Assembly (NCBI GenBank): GCA_020350885.1
Contig: CP070727.1
Span: 1,971,946 to 2,035,945 of the forward strand
DNA length: 64,000 bases
DNA from: a bacterium
GTDB taxonomy: Bacteria; Krumholzibacteriota; Krumholzibacteriia; Krumholzibacteriales; Krumholzibacteriaceae
Reading direction: 5' to 3'
Shown: piece by piece, positions 45,366 through 53,982 of the stretch
Numbering within the stretch: the stretch's first letter is position 1
How the letters are laid out: each line of letters starts with the position of its first letter
Translations under genes and position numbers: made by a program
Notes under the pieces: generated by a model
The model's input: only the letters and a program-made list of their open reading frames with translations
Database searches by the model: none
Told to the model about the DNA's origin: nothing

Positions 45366-45853
45366 GTGACCTCCCTTTCGATACGATCGATTAACAACTT
45401 CTTGCGGACGCGGTGCACCTTGACCTTTGCGGCCGTCAGGGATATTCCGAGGATACGGGCGATTTCGGCGTACGGCAGTTCATGCCGGACACGCAAGATG
45501 AAGGCCGTTCTGTCTATCTCCGGCAAAGCCCGGAGAAGCGTCTGGACCCTTAATAACTCGAGCTGGGATTCGACCAGCCTGTCGGGTCCCGGTGCGGGAT
45601 CGGGATACGTTTCCTCGAGGACGACCTGGTTCCTATTCTTCCTCTGGCGTTCCAGATACACATTTCTAGCGATTGCGAAGAGATACGCCTTGAGCGTTTC
45701 GGTGCGAATATCGTCTTTTCTAGTCCATACGCGTATGAACGTCTCGGAAGTTATGTCCTCAGCCTCCGTACTGTTACCGGCAAGCCAGAAGGCAAAGCGG
45801 TAAACACCGGTTACATAGGTCTCGTATAACGTTTTGAAATCGATCATATGCAT
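45362..45853 (-). CDS. ECF-type RNA polymerase sigma factor
   Basis: 163 residues. Region 2 (VYRFAFWLAGNSTEAEDITS, TFIRVWTRKDDIRTETLKAYLFAIARN in parts) and region 4 (LPEIDRTAFILRVRHELPYAEIARILGISLTAAKVKVHR in parts) are intact, typical of a class of ECF sigma. It is the first gene of the pair with the membrane anti-sigma at 45042. Its targets cannot be read here. Confidence 0.95.
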   Translation of the reverse strand: MHMIDFKTLYETYVTGVYRFAFWLAGNSTEAEDITSETFIRVWTRKDDIRTETLKAYLFAIARNVYLERQRKNRNQVVLEETYPDPAPGPDRLVESQLELLRVQTLLRALPEIDRTAFILRVRHELPYAEIARILGISLTAAKVKVHRVRKKLLIDRIEREVT

Positions 45854-46095
45854 TCTCTGAATATACTATGCACGAAGGGGCGAAAAGTTACATTTGATAA
45901 TGGATTGCATTTCCAGACGAATAGTCGTCCCGATATATAATAGAATATAATATGAAATTCAATGGACGAGTGTGACAGCTAAAAAATGGTGAAATGAGTA
46001 TGCATACGGCGTCATTGCCGATAGAGTTGAGGTTGTTCCTTTTGAGTATACTCAATAATATGTGTATGTCCTTCGGAGCGCCCCGCGAGAAGTAA
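45854..46095. other. AT-rich intergenic stretch
   Basis: No gene or recognised RNA is seen. The stretch contains an AT-rich run (TATATAATAGAATATAATATGAAATTC near 45935-45962, in parts) with promoter-like elements on either strand. It lies upstream of the sigma gene, which may use it for autoregulation. Confidence 0.5.
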
Positions 46096-46194
46096 TTATT
46101 CGTTATACATGTTCTTGATTGCCCCCCAGCTGGCCTCCTTGGTGCCGATCCAAATTCCGGGTGGACATTCCTGGTTTATAAGTAGTCTGCTAAA
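46096..46194 (-). pseudogene. In-frame 3' remnant of the secreted protein beyond a stop codon
   Basis: Reading on after the TAA at 46195-46197 in the same frame gives 32 codons (through a TAA at 46096-46098) containing CPPGIWIGTKEASWGAIKNM. The WGAIKN ending is like the C-termini of secreted proteins common in some FCB candidate phyla (from memory). So the frame after the stop appears to be the original C-terminus, and the upstream gene is either truncated by a nonsense change or read through. Confidence 0.6.
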
Positions 46195-46662
46195 TTATCG
46201 TACACATTCAGTCGGGTAACCCGGATTGCAATTGGCAAACTGTACGCAAAGGATGTTCGGATCTGGATGTTTCACGATAAGGACCTCTGTCGGTGTCGAA
46301 TCGGTGACATAGAGTGCCTGGTGGAACGGCCATATCCAATTCCAATGGCAATCTGCAAAGCACACACTCATACCGGTATCGAGTGTACCGAGTGTCACGG
46401 AAACCGCGGGATTCGTGGTGACCGTGCTCTGGATGACGTTGGGCGGGTAGTCAATCATGAACTTGGCACAGATCATACCCTCATCGCTCGGAAGGCAATA
46501 GATCCAGATCTCGAGCGGGTAGAAGCCAACACCCGATGAACAGCCGTTCTGAAATTGAAAGTCGTCGAGTGTGAGACCGATGTATCCCACTGGGGGGAGC
46601 TGCGCGGAAGTGATGCTTGCAATCATAAGGAGCGAAATAAAAGTGAATAGCGCCCTATTCAT
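46195..46662 (-). CDS. Secreted Cys-containing hypothetical protein (possibly truncated)
   Basis: 155 residues. Signal peptide (ALFTFISLLMIASITSA) with cleavage after TSA/Q. The mature part has paired Cys and aromatic motifs: GLTLDDFQFQNGCSSGVGF, LEIWIYCLPSDEGMICAKFM, DCHWNWIWPFHQALYV, CVQFANCNPGYPTECVR. It resembles secreted proteins from FCB candidate phyla that carry EIWIYCLPSxxG-like blocks. Its frame continues after the stop codon (46096-46194). A TTGACA-N17-TTCATA promoter candidate lies only 11 bases before its start. Confidence 0.75.
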   Translation of the reverse strand: MNRALFTFISLLMIASITSAQLPPVGYIGLTLDDFQFQNGCSSGVGFYPLEIWIYCLPSDEGMICAKFMIDYPPNVIQSTVTTNPAVSVTLGTLDTGMSVCFADCHWNWIWPFHQALYVTDSTPTEVLIVKHPDPNILCVQFANCNPGYPTECVR

Positions 46663-46961
46663 CCACTGCTTTTATGAATACGTGACCAAAATAGCTGTCA
46701 AGAAAAAACAGAAAAAATGATTGGACGCCTTCGGAGCCGTACAAGCCTGACGAAATCATATATCATGTAAATTTAAATATAGCTATTGCCGGATACGGAT
46801 TCACAGGACTTAAACATAATATTAACTCTTTAATATCATGTGAGTTATAATTGACATACCATGCTCACCGTGCTAGCATGTTGCAGTATTAGAATGCGGG
46901 CGTGAAGAAACATATGCCCGAGCAACACAACAGCATGCCATGAAAGCCAACGATTAATAAT
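46663..46961. other. AT-rich intergenic stretch
   Basis: 299 bases between the divergent secreted-protein and asparagine-synthetase-like genes. On the minus strand a TTGACA box (46701-46696) with TTCATA 17 bases later would serve the secreted-protein gene. The rest is AT-rich; no gene is seen. Confidence 0.5.
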
Positions 46962-48833
46962 ATGAATACAATCTGTGCGGTGGTCGCCGATTCTCCTCGT
47001 GAAGTACAAAATCTCCTGGAAAAGATGATGCAGCTCCAGGCAGGGACCGGTCTCCAGAGGGATCGGTGGATCGTGGATGATTCCGGTCGTTTCGGGATCG
47101 CCACCAGCGGAACAGCCGCAAGTGATGTCTTTTATTTGAATCGGGACAAGAATCTTGCCGTCGCTTTCTCCGGAAGGATCAGTAATTTTCACAAGATCGT
47201 TGATGCGTGCAATCGGGAGGGTGAAGATCCACTACCGAAAGGTTACGCTGCACTTGTAGCGCGTTTGTACCGGCAGTCCGGTGTTGACTGCATCGATCAG
47301 TTGTATGGCCATTTCAGCTTCATTATTTGGGATGGCGAGAAAAATCAACTCGTGGCTTTCCGGGATCACGTCGGATCCCTGCCGCTCTTTTATACCAGTG
47401 CAGAAGATGGCACCTGTGCAATCGCCTCTAATATCCGTGCCTTGATCGGAACAGGCATCTCTCCTGATTCACTCAATCACGAGGCGATATTTCACTTTCT
47501 CTATGATAAATCATTCATCCCACCGGACACACCGTATGAACATATAAAGAGTATACTTCCGGGAGAATGCCTGCGGTGTAGCCCCGGCAAGCAACGAACG
47601 GAGAGGTATTATATAACACCTATCCATAAGAAAAGCATGAACGAGGTAGAGGCAATCGACCTGGCGGATTCCCTCCTGCGTGAGGTACTGGAGGAAAACA
47701 TCAAAGATCTTCAGAAGATTGGTTTACTCTTCAGCGGCGGAGTCGACTCCACGCTTTTGCTGAGCATGGTTAAGACACTGACCGACAAGCCAATCCATAC
47801 CTACTCGATATCCATTGCCACCGGTAAAGAGGATGATACGTATGTCAAAAAAGCCGTCGATTATTTCGGCACCGAGCACACAACCGTGGCATTTGACGAA
47901 CATGTATTCAAGAAACATTGTTCCCGCATTATTTCAGCGTATCCGACACCTGGATTTGGAGGCTGGCATGTCTACCTGGGAGCTGGAGCGGCTGCCAAAG
48001 ATGATATCGAATGCATCATAAGCGGCTTCGGCGGGGAATTGGTCTTTGGAATTCCAGGATTCTTTAAATATCTCGAGCGGATCCATTTTCTATTGAGGTT
48101 CTTAGATCCGTCAAAATACCATCAGAAGGCTTTATTGAATTTGATGAGTAGATGTGCAAAGCCCCTGAGCAACTTTGGAACACCAGGAATACTTTTCAAA
48201 ATTTACGTAGATCTGAGAATGGGTATCAACAGATGGTTTAACTCCAGGATTGCCGAAGACCGTCTTCGCAACCTCTTCAGTTGTAATGCACAGCACTTCA
48301 CGTCGATAACCGATAGATACTTGTGCGATTATATCGAATCGAGAACAACCGATTTTGCCGATAGAGTATCATATTCCCGAATGAAAAACTTCGAAGGCAG
48401 CAAGATACTCGGCAAATGCAACGAGCTGGCCCGATGCAACAACGTGGAATTATTAATTCCCTTGATGGATCGTAGAATCGTCGAATACGGATTCAGCATT
48501 CCGCATCGTTTGAAGAGCCTTAAAGGGCAGTACAGGTATCTCGAAATGAAACTCTCCTCGAGGTACCACAACTTTGTCAGGGGGAAATACCCGTTTACGA
48601 TGCCATTCGATGATTGGCTGAGATCGCATTTACCGGATGATGCTGCACGTGCTTTCGATCCCGATCATATCTGTAACAGGGGAATATTTCGTCCTGGTGC
48701 GCTCGCCGCCCTGTGGAAGGAATATCAACAGGGAGATGCAGAACTGTCCTGGACTGATATCTTTGCATTCATTTCACTGGACATGTGGCTCAGGACCATG
48801 TCCGAACATCCTGATCGTACCTGCCGGGATTAA
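46962..48833 (+). CDS. Asparagine-synthetase-like protein with altered active sites
   Basis: 623 residues with the class II glutamine-amidotransferase and ATP-PPase organisation of AsnB. The synthetase P-loop SGGVDS is intact at 258-263. The N-terminal Cys that must follow the initiator Met in active glutaminase domains is absent: the sequence begins MNTICAV with the Cys at position 5. The expected acidic block of the synthetase domain (normally G-D-G-A-D-E-L) reads GFGGELVFG at about 354-363, without the two Asp. It may therefore use another amine or ligate another substrate, as in beta-lactam synthetases or lasso cyclases. No RiPP precursor is seen nearby. Confidence 0.87.
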   Translation: MNTICAVVADSPREVQNLLEKMMQLQAGTGLQRDRWIVDDSGRFGIATSGTAASDVFYLNRDKNLAVAFSGRISNFHKIVDACNREGEDPLPKGYAALVARLYRQSGVDCIDQLYGHFSFIIWDGEKNQLVAFRDHVGSLPLFYTSAEDGTCAIASNIRALIGTGISPDSLNHEAIFHFLYDKSFIPPDTPYEHIKSILPGECLRCSPGKQRTERYYITPIHKKSMNEVEAIDLADSLLREVLEENIKDLQKIGLLFSGGVDSTLLLSMVKTLTDKPIHTYSISIATGKEDDTYVKKAVDYFGTEHTTVAFDEHVFKKHCSRIISAYPTPGFGGWHVYLGAGAAAKDDIECIISGFGGELVFGIPGFFKYLERIHFLLRFLDPSKYHQKALLNLMSRCAKPLSNFGTPGILFKIYVDLRMGINRWFNSRIAEDRLRNLFSCNAQHFTSITDRYLCDYIESRTTDFADRVSYSRMKNFEGSKILGKCNELARCNNVELLIPLMDRRIVEYGFSIPHRLKSLKGQYRYLEMKLSSRYHNFVRGKYPFTMPFDDWLRSHLPDDAARAFDPDHICNRGIFRPGALAALWKEYQQGDAELSWTDIFAFISLDMWLRTMSEHPDRTCRD

Positions 48834-48911
48834 GAAAACATTACAGGCTTGTTCTTCTTCCAACCTACATAATAAATTGGATCACGTCGTACGCATAACT
48901 CATTGAAATAG

Positions 48912-48985
48912 TTGGTGCCGGAGGCGGGATCACGGGACTCGATTACATTTATTTATTTGTGAAATTTTTGGTGCCGGAGGCGGGA
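48912..48985. repeat. Direct repeat of the tRNA-Leu 3' end
   Basis: An 18-base sequence, TTGGTGCCGGAGGCGGGA, occurs at 48912-48929 and again at 48968-48985, where it is the 3' end of the minus-strand tRNA-Leu (CCA, acceptor and T-arm part). The 38-base gap between them is AT-rich. The arrangement resembles a relic of site-specific integration into a tRNA 3' end, or the remnant of a tandem tRNA duplication. No integrase is seen. Confidence 0.7.
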
Positions 48986-49056
48986 GTCGAACCCGCATGG
49001 AGCATAACTCCGGGGGATTTTGAGTCCCCTGCGTCTACCAGTTTCACCACTCCGGC
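48969..49056 (-). tRNA. tRNA-Leu (anticodon CAA)
   Basis: An 85-base tRNA plus encoded CCA on the minus strand. Acceptor stem GCCGGAG pairs with CTCCGGC, discriminator A. The anticodon loop is CTCAAAA, giving CAA for codon TTG. A long variable arm (CGGAGTTATGCTCC) is typical of tRNA-Leu. The T-arm GCGGGTTCGACTCCCGC is canonical. Confidence 0.96.
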
Positions 49057-49096
49057 ACAAGAAATACGATATTTCCGGGAATCCGCCTGTCAAGGG

Positions 49097-49780
49097 CTAC
49101 CGGCGGCGCCTCTGCCTGGCCTTACACGGGCCGAGTATCGCAGAGAGAACGATCGCCTTCCGCACCTTCTCGATATCCCGGAGATCACCGATCAGCGGTT
49201 CCCGATACGTCTCGAGATACGCAGCTGGAGGCATGGCCGAGATTTCGACCGACGGCTCCTCCGCCTGTAGCTTTTCAGGTGCTTCCTCCTGCGCCTCCAC
49301 AGGCTGTACCCGAATCTTGGCAGCCCCGCGTACACGCCTGCGCTCCGGCTTCTTCTTCGGTTTGTAGCCGAATACCTCGGCAAACTCCTCGAAACGGTCC
49401 TCGGCCCACTGTGCGATATCCCCTTCCGACTCTACCCGTCGCTTCTCGAAGCGCTCCTCGTCCCACCGTTCGAATCCCTCACCCACACCCTCCGGTGTTT
49501 CCTCGAACCGGTCTTCACGCCATCCCGCTGCCTCATGCGCCTCCGGTTGCGGGGCCTGCTCCGGCCGGGGCGTCTCGCGGGCGATACGTGCCGGCTCGGG
49601 TTGGGCTGCCATCTCTCGGTATGGGTGCCCGGGACCCTTGGACTCCTGTGGAGCCGGCGGTACCTGCACACGGGGTCTCTTTCTCTGCGGCTTCGCCTGA
49701 CCGGACGAGAGAGACTTTATGAGCCGGCTTGCAACATTGATGATGATGATCATGATGATGAAGCCTATGAGCCCTTCCAT
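49097..49780 (-). CDS. Membrane-anchored hypothetical protein of the FloA/NfeD cluster
   Basis: 227 residues. An N-terminal transmembrane segment (LIGFIIMIIIINVASRLIKS) is followed by a long Pro/Glu/Arg-rich, probably disordered segment (about 30-150) with repeated ERWDEERFE/AEDRFEEF motifs, and a C-terminal helical region. It has no recognised domain. It is the last gene of the minus-strand floA-nfeD cluster, which suggests a role at the flotillin-rich membrane. Confidence 0.6.
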   Translation of the reverse strand: MEGLIGFIIMIIIINVASRLIKSLSSGQAKPQRKRPRVQVPPAPQESKGPGHPYREMAAQPEPARIARETPRPEQAPQPEAHEAAGWREDRFEETPEGVGEGFERWDEERFEKRRVESEGDIAQWAEDRFEEFAEVFGYKPKKKPERRRVRGAAKIRVQPVEAQEEAPEKLQAEEPSVEISAMPPAAYLETYREPLIGDLRDIEKVRKAIVLSAILGPCKARQRRRR

Positions 49781-49846
49781 AGCTCTCTACCTTCTCCCGT
49801 TTCCGTTCTGCATTACAACGCGGTTACCCATCACACATCTGGTCTA

Positions 49847-50845
49847 TTACTGACTGCCCTTGCCTTTCTCGGGGGGCGGTGTCGGCTTGGCTATCGAGCT
49901 GCGCATGTCGGTATCGGCCTGAATGTTCCTGAGGTTGTAATAGTCCATGATACCGAGGTTCCCCTGTCTGAATGCCTCGGAGATCGCCCGCGGCACCTCC
50001 GCCTCTGCCTCGACTACCTTGGCGCGCATCTCCTGGGTGAGCGCCTTCATCTCCTGCTCTCGCGCCACGGCGAGGGCACGGCGCTCCTCGGCCTTCGCCT
50101 GGGCGATCCGCTTATCGGCCTCCGCCTGATCCGTCTGGAGCTTCGCTCCGATATTCGCACCGACATCGACATCTGCGATATCGATCGAGAGGATCTCGAA
50201 TGCGGTCCCCGAATCCAGCCCCTTCTCGAGCACTACCTTGGAGATCGTATCGGGATTCTCGAGCACTTGCTTGTGCGTCGAGGCGGAGCCGATCGTCGTA
50301 ACGATCCCCTCGCCGACACGTGCGATGATCGTCTCCTCACCGGCGCCTCCGACGAGCCGGTCGATATTCGCACGCACGGTGACACGACTCGTCGCCTTGA
50401 CTTGGATACCGTCCATGGCGACTGCAGCGATCATGGGAGTGGGTATCACCTTCGGATTCACACTTACCTTGACGGCCTCCAGCACGTCACGCCCGGCGAG
50501 GTCGATGGCGGTCGCCCGCTCGAAGGTGAGGTTGATGTTCGCCTTATCGGCGGAGATGAGTGCCGTCACGACCTTGAAGACATCACCGCCCGCCAGATAG
50601 TGTGCCTCGAGCTTGTCGATGTCGAGCCTGATGCCCGCCTTGGTTGCGGCGATCTTCGGGCGAATGATCTGCTGCGGCGGTACCTTCCGGAGCCGCATGC
50701 CGATCAGATCCTTGAAGATCCGTACGCGCACGCCAGAGAAGTATGCCGTGATCCAGAGACCGATCGGTACGAAGTAGAAGAAGAGAAGGACGACGATAAT
50801 GATCGCCACAACGAGAAAGAAGAGTGCAAAACCGGAGACCGGCAT
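49847..50845 (-). CDS. floA: Flotillin-like protein FloA
   Basis: 332 residues, the standard FloA/YqfA length. An N-terminal hydrophobic segment ([21 protein letters not shown]) precedes an SPFH domain with [54 protein letters not shown] and the Ala/Glu-rich coiled coil [20 protein letters not shown] (in part). It organises lipid-raft-like membrane patches. The partner NfeD gene lies just upstream. Confidence 0.95.
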   Translation of the reverse strand: MPVSGFALFFLVVAIIIVVLLFFYFVPIGLWITAYFSGVRVRIFKDLIGMRLRKVPPQQIIRPKIAATKAGIRLDIDKLEAHYLAGGDVFKVVTALISADKANINLTFERATAIDLAGRDVLEAVKVSVNPKVIPTPMIAAVAMDGIQVKATSRVTVRANIDRLVGGAGEETIIARVGEGIVTTIGSASTHKQVLENPDTISKVVLEKGLDSGTAFEILSIDIADVDVGANIGAKLQTDQAEADKRIAQAKAEERRALAVAREQEMKALTQEMRAKVVEAEAEVPRAISEAFRQGNLGIMDYYNLRNIQADTDMRSSIAKPTPPPEKGKGSQ

Positions 50846-50879
50846 GTCGTTACCTGCCTTTCCTGTATGAAGTATTACC

Positions 50880-52220
50880 CTATGCTTTGTCTACGACGAC
50901 TCTATATCCTTCGACCTTTATAACACGTATTCTCACATTCTTCTCTATGAAGTTTCCCTCTGTTACGACCGAGATCTTCTCGTCACCGATAAGCGCCGTA
51001 CCGGCGGGCCTCAGCATGGTCAGGGCCACACCCTCCTGACCGAGGAGGGAGTTGTATGCCTCGGGCGACGATCTGTAGCCCTCGATCTCCGCCTCCGTGG
51101 TCTTCAGCACAAGACGCTGGAACGGTGTGAACTTCGGCAGGTACCGGAGTGCAATCAATATGACGACGAATGAGGCGATGAATGCGATCGCCAGCACCTT
51201 CGCTCCCGAAATGAAATCGGTGACCGGCATGAACCTTCCCACCAGGCTGAGATAGAGGCTCGCCACGATGGCGATGATCCCCAGGGTACCCACGATCCCG
51301 AAACCGGGGATAAGAAAGATCTCTACGAGGAGCATGATCACTCCGAAAATGAAGAGGATGATCTCTCCCCAGCCGGCAAGGTTGACGAGGTAATGGCTGC
51401 CGAAGAAGAGGGCGAACGCGATGAGGGCTATGATCCCCGGAACGCCGAAGCCCGGTGTACGTATCTCGAAGAATATCCCTATCAAGGCAATGGTCAGCAA
51501 CAGGCTGCTCACGATTGCCTGAGTGAGAAATCCCGCCGTCTTCTCCGCAATGTTCATCCGTGCGACGACGATCTCGGCCCCCTCCAGGTTCTCGAGCTTG
51601 ATGATCTCGGATATTGACTCCGCCGAGGCATCGGCTATGCCGAGATCCAACGCCTGTGTGGAGGTAAGGGTAAGGAGCTTACCTTCCTCGACGACTCCCT
51701 CTATCTCGATGCTCCGGTCGGCGAAGGCCTCTGCGATATCCCCTGGCCGGTCGTTCTTCTCGGCGGTCGAACGGAGCTCGGTCCGCCAGTACGAGACCAC
51801 CTTCTCGTTAGCCTCACCCTTCTGCAGGCCGATCCCCATCGAGACGGGCTCGGCTGCCCCGATGGTCGATTGCGGATGCATGTAGATCTTGTTCGCGGCC
51901 AGCGAGATCAGCACACCGGCCGAGATCGCCCGCTTGTTGATGAACGCAATAGTCGGCACGTTCGCATTTATGATGGCATCCCGGATGATCACCGCAGCAT
52001 CGAGGCGGCCCCCGAAGGTATTTACTTCGTATATGATGAGATCGTACCGTTCCTCATCGGCTTCCTTGGTACTCCGCTCGACGAAGGGGGAGAGGCCGAG
52101 CTGGATTTCACCGGTTACGGGGATGACCATGACGCGTTCGTACCCGAAGGTGAGAACGGGAATACTCATGAGTGTTACGACCGCAATGACGCCTAAAACA
52201 GCTTTTCGTCGTGTAATCAT
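50880..52220 (-). CDS. NfeD-type membrane-bound ClpP-like serine protease
   Basis: 446 residues from ATG 52220, which has a GGGGGTGA box. A signal anchor precedes a ClpP-like domain ([63 protein letters not shown]) with the nucleophile Ser in AISAG. Five transmembrane helices follow, and the C-terminal NfeD OB-fold domain ([20 protein letters not shown]) ends the protein. This is the long form that pairs with FloA. Confidence 0.94.
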   Translation of the reverse strand: MITRRKAVLGVIAVVTLMSIPVLTFGYERVMVIPVTGEIQLGLSPFVERSTKEADEERYDLIIYEVNTFGGRLDAAVIIRDAIINANVPTIAFINKRAISAGVLISLAANKIYMHPQSTIGAAEPVSMGIGLQKGEANEKVVSYWRTELRSTAEKNDRPGDIAEAFADRSIEIEGVVEEGKLLTLTSTQALDLGIADASAESISEIIKLENLEGAEIVVARMNIAEKTAGFLTQAIVSSLLLTIALIGIFFEIRTPGFGVPGIIALIAFALFFGSHYLVNLAGWGEIILFIFGVIMLLVEIFLIPGFGIVGTLGIIAIVASLYLSLVGRFMPVTDFISGAKVLAIAFIASFVVILIALRYLPKFTPFQRLVLKTTEAEIEGYRSSPEAYNSLLGQEGVALTMLRPAGTALIGDEKISVVTEGNFIEKNVRIRVIKVEGYRVVVDKA

Positions 52221-52394
52221 GAAATCACCCCCTGATCGACTGTATTGGTTTTGGCCTGCCAGGTCAATACGATTCCCGGCCGTATCTCTGTCGCAGCAAC
52301 TATACAAACACTAATATTATACAGAAGTTGTTCAAAAGGTACATCGAATTTTGCCCTTGACGCACCTATCCTGTTTGTTACTATCAAATGCCTT

Positions 52395-52467
52395 GGGGCC
52401 GTAGCTCAGCTGGGAGAGCGCATGACTGGCAGTCATGAGGTCGAGGGTTCGATCCCCTTCGGCTCCA
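52395..52467 (+). tRNA. tRNA-Ala (anticodon GGC)
   Basis: 73 bases with a GGGGCCG/CGGCTCC acceptor stem, anticodon loop CTGGCAG (GGC, codon GCC), variable loop AGGTC and T-arm GAGGGTTCGATCCCCTT. The CCA is not encoded. Confidence 0.96.
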
Positions 52468-52552
52468 CAATTTTTTAGGAATGGAAGAGCGGGTCCCGCT
52501 GATACCCGGGAGGATCGCTCGACCGGTGGGTGGGTACGGAGGTTGTTGCGCA

Positions 52553-53956
52553 ATGAACGAGCAAGCTGTGCCTTCGACGCTCTGTATCTTCGAAGACGAA
52601 CGGTTCCCCAACTTCTTTCCCCTTTCACTCGACAATCCGGTATTCGATCTCCGGATAGGAACGCTGACGGTGCTCGGACGCCTCCTGGCAGAGCTCACAC
52701 CCGAGCGACTCATACTGCTCCATCGCCCCTACCTGGCAGGCTGCCGGATGGCAGATTCCCGTAAAGCGGAAAACGAGATCGAACTCATCGCCAACGACAT
52801 GCATGAAGGTGAAGTAATCTTTCTCAACGGCCGGCTGCTCACATTCGGAGATGAATTGAGAGAACTGCTGGCTGGACTCACCCCCGGCACCATCATACAC
52901 AAAAAGGGTGTTACCGTCGCGGCCTCCCTGTCGGGCGACCAGATGCAGTCGTTCTATGGCTATCTGTCAACCCCGCTGTCCGACGAAGAAATGCAGAGAA
53001 TTGTGCAGGGGATCAAGGAGATGGCAGTTCCTACCGGTAAGAAGAAAAAGGGATTGAACGACAGTGAGGGGGAGGGTTCCCGCGAGGAGACGCTCACCGG
53101 CTGGGCCGAACAGCACGGTTGCTCACTAGTGCCCACCGAGGTGCGGCTGCTCTCCCACTACTGGCAGCTCATCGGGGAGAACCCCGCCTGTATCATCGAC
53201 GATTTCAAGAAGAATCCACTCAGGGGAACCGCCCCCGAGGCGAACCTCTTCAAGGGAGTGGATCTGATCAACGAGGAAGACATCGTCATCGGCTCGGATG
53301 TGGAGGTGCGTTCAGGGACGGTACTCGACGCATCGGAAGGTCCGATCATTATTGCGGACAGGGTACGCATCGAGCCGAATGCAATCGTCTACGGACCGTG
53401 CTATATCGGCGATGGTTCGATCATCAGGGGAGGAGCGAAGATCGGGCACGGCACATCCATCGGGACGCAGTGCCGGATAGGCGGTGAGGTCGAGGAGACG
53501 CTCGTCGCATCGTATTCGAACAAACAGCACGAGGGTTTCCTGGGACACTCGTATGTCGGTTCGTGGACCAATCTGGGGGCCGGCTCATGCAACAGCGATC
53601 TCAAGAACAACTACAGTATCGTACGGGCATGGAGCAAGGGGGTAGTCAGGGAAACGGGGCGGCGCTTTCTCGGTGCGGTGATCGCAGACCATGCCAAGCT
53701 GGCGATCAACACGAGGCTCAACACAGGTACAGTAGTAGGATTCAATGCAAATGTTCTCTCCACGGGGTTTCCCCCGAAGTTCGTTCCAAGCTTCACCTGG
53801 TCGTTGGAACCCGAGTATGTGGAATACGAACTGGATAAAGCAATCGAGACGGCTAAGATCATGATGGACCGGAGGAATATCCCGTTCTCGAACGAACTCG
53901 GAGAGCTCTTCAAGACACTCTACCGGTTCTGCCGCCAGAGCGGCCATACAATTTAA
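52553..53956 (+). CDS. GlmU-like putative sugar-1-phosphate nucleotidyltransferase
   Basis: 467 residues from ATG 52553 with a GGAGG box. The N-terminal half is a Bacteroidetes/FCB-type GlmU-family domain (CIFEDERFPNFFPLSLDNPV, LTVLGRLLAELTPERLILL) without a clear GxGTRM signature. The C-terminal half is a left-handed beta-helix with hexapeptide repeats (DASEGPIIIADRVRIEPNA, YIGDGSIIRGGAKIGHGTS), typical of acyltransferases. The substrate is not known; a role in amino-sugar nucleotide synthesis is inferred. Confidence 0.8.
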   Translation: MNEQAVPSTLCIFEDERFPNFFPLSLDNPVFDLRIGTLTVLGRLLAELTPERLILLHRPYLAGCRMADSRKAENEIELIANDMHEGEVIFLNGRLLTFGDELRELLAGLTPGTIIHKKGVTVAASLSGDQMQSFYGYLSTPLSDEEMQRIVQGIKEMAVPTGKKKKGLNDSEGEGSREETLTGWAEQHGCSLVPTEVRLLSHYWQLIGENPACIIDDFKKNPLRGTAPEANLFKGVDLINEEDIVIGSDVEVRSGTVLDASEGPIIIADRVRIEPNAIVYGPCYIGDGSIIRGGAKIGHGTSIGTQCRIGGEVEETLVASYSNKQHEGFLGHSYVGSWTNLGAGSCNSDLKNNYSIVRAWSKGVVRETGRRFLGAVIADHAKLAINTRLNTGTVVGFNANVLSTGFPPKFVPSFTWSLEPEYVEYELDKAIETAKIMMDRRNIPFSNELGELFKTLYRFCRQSGHTI

Positions 53957-53982
53957 CCGACCTCCACATGACAGGATTTGCG

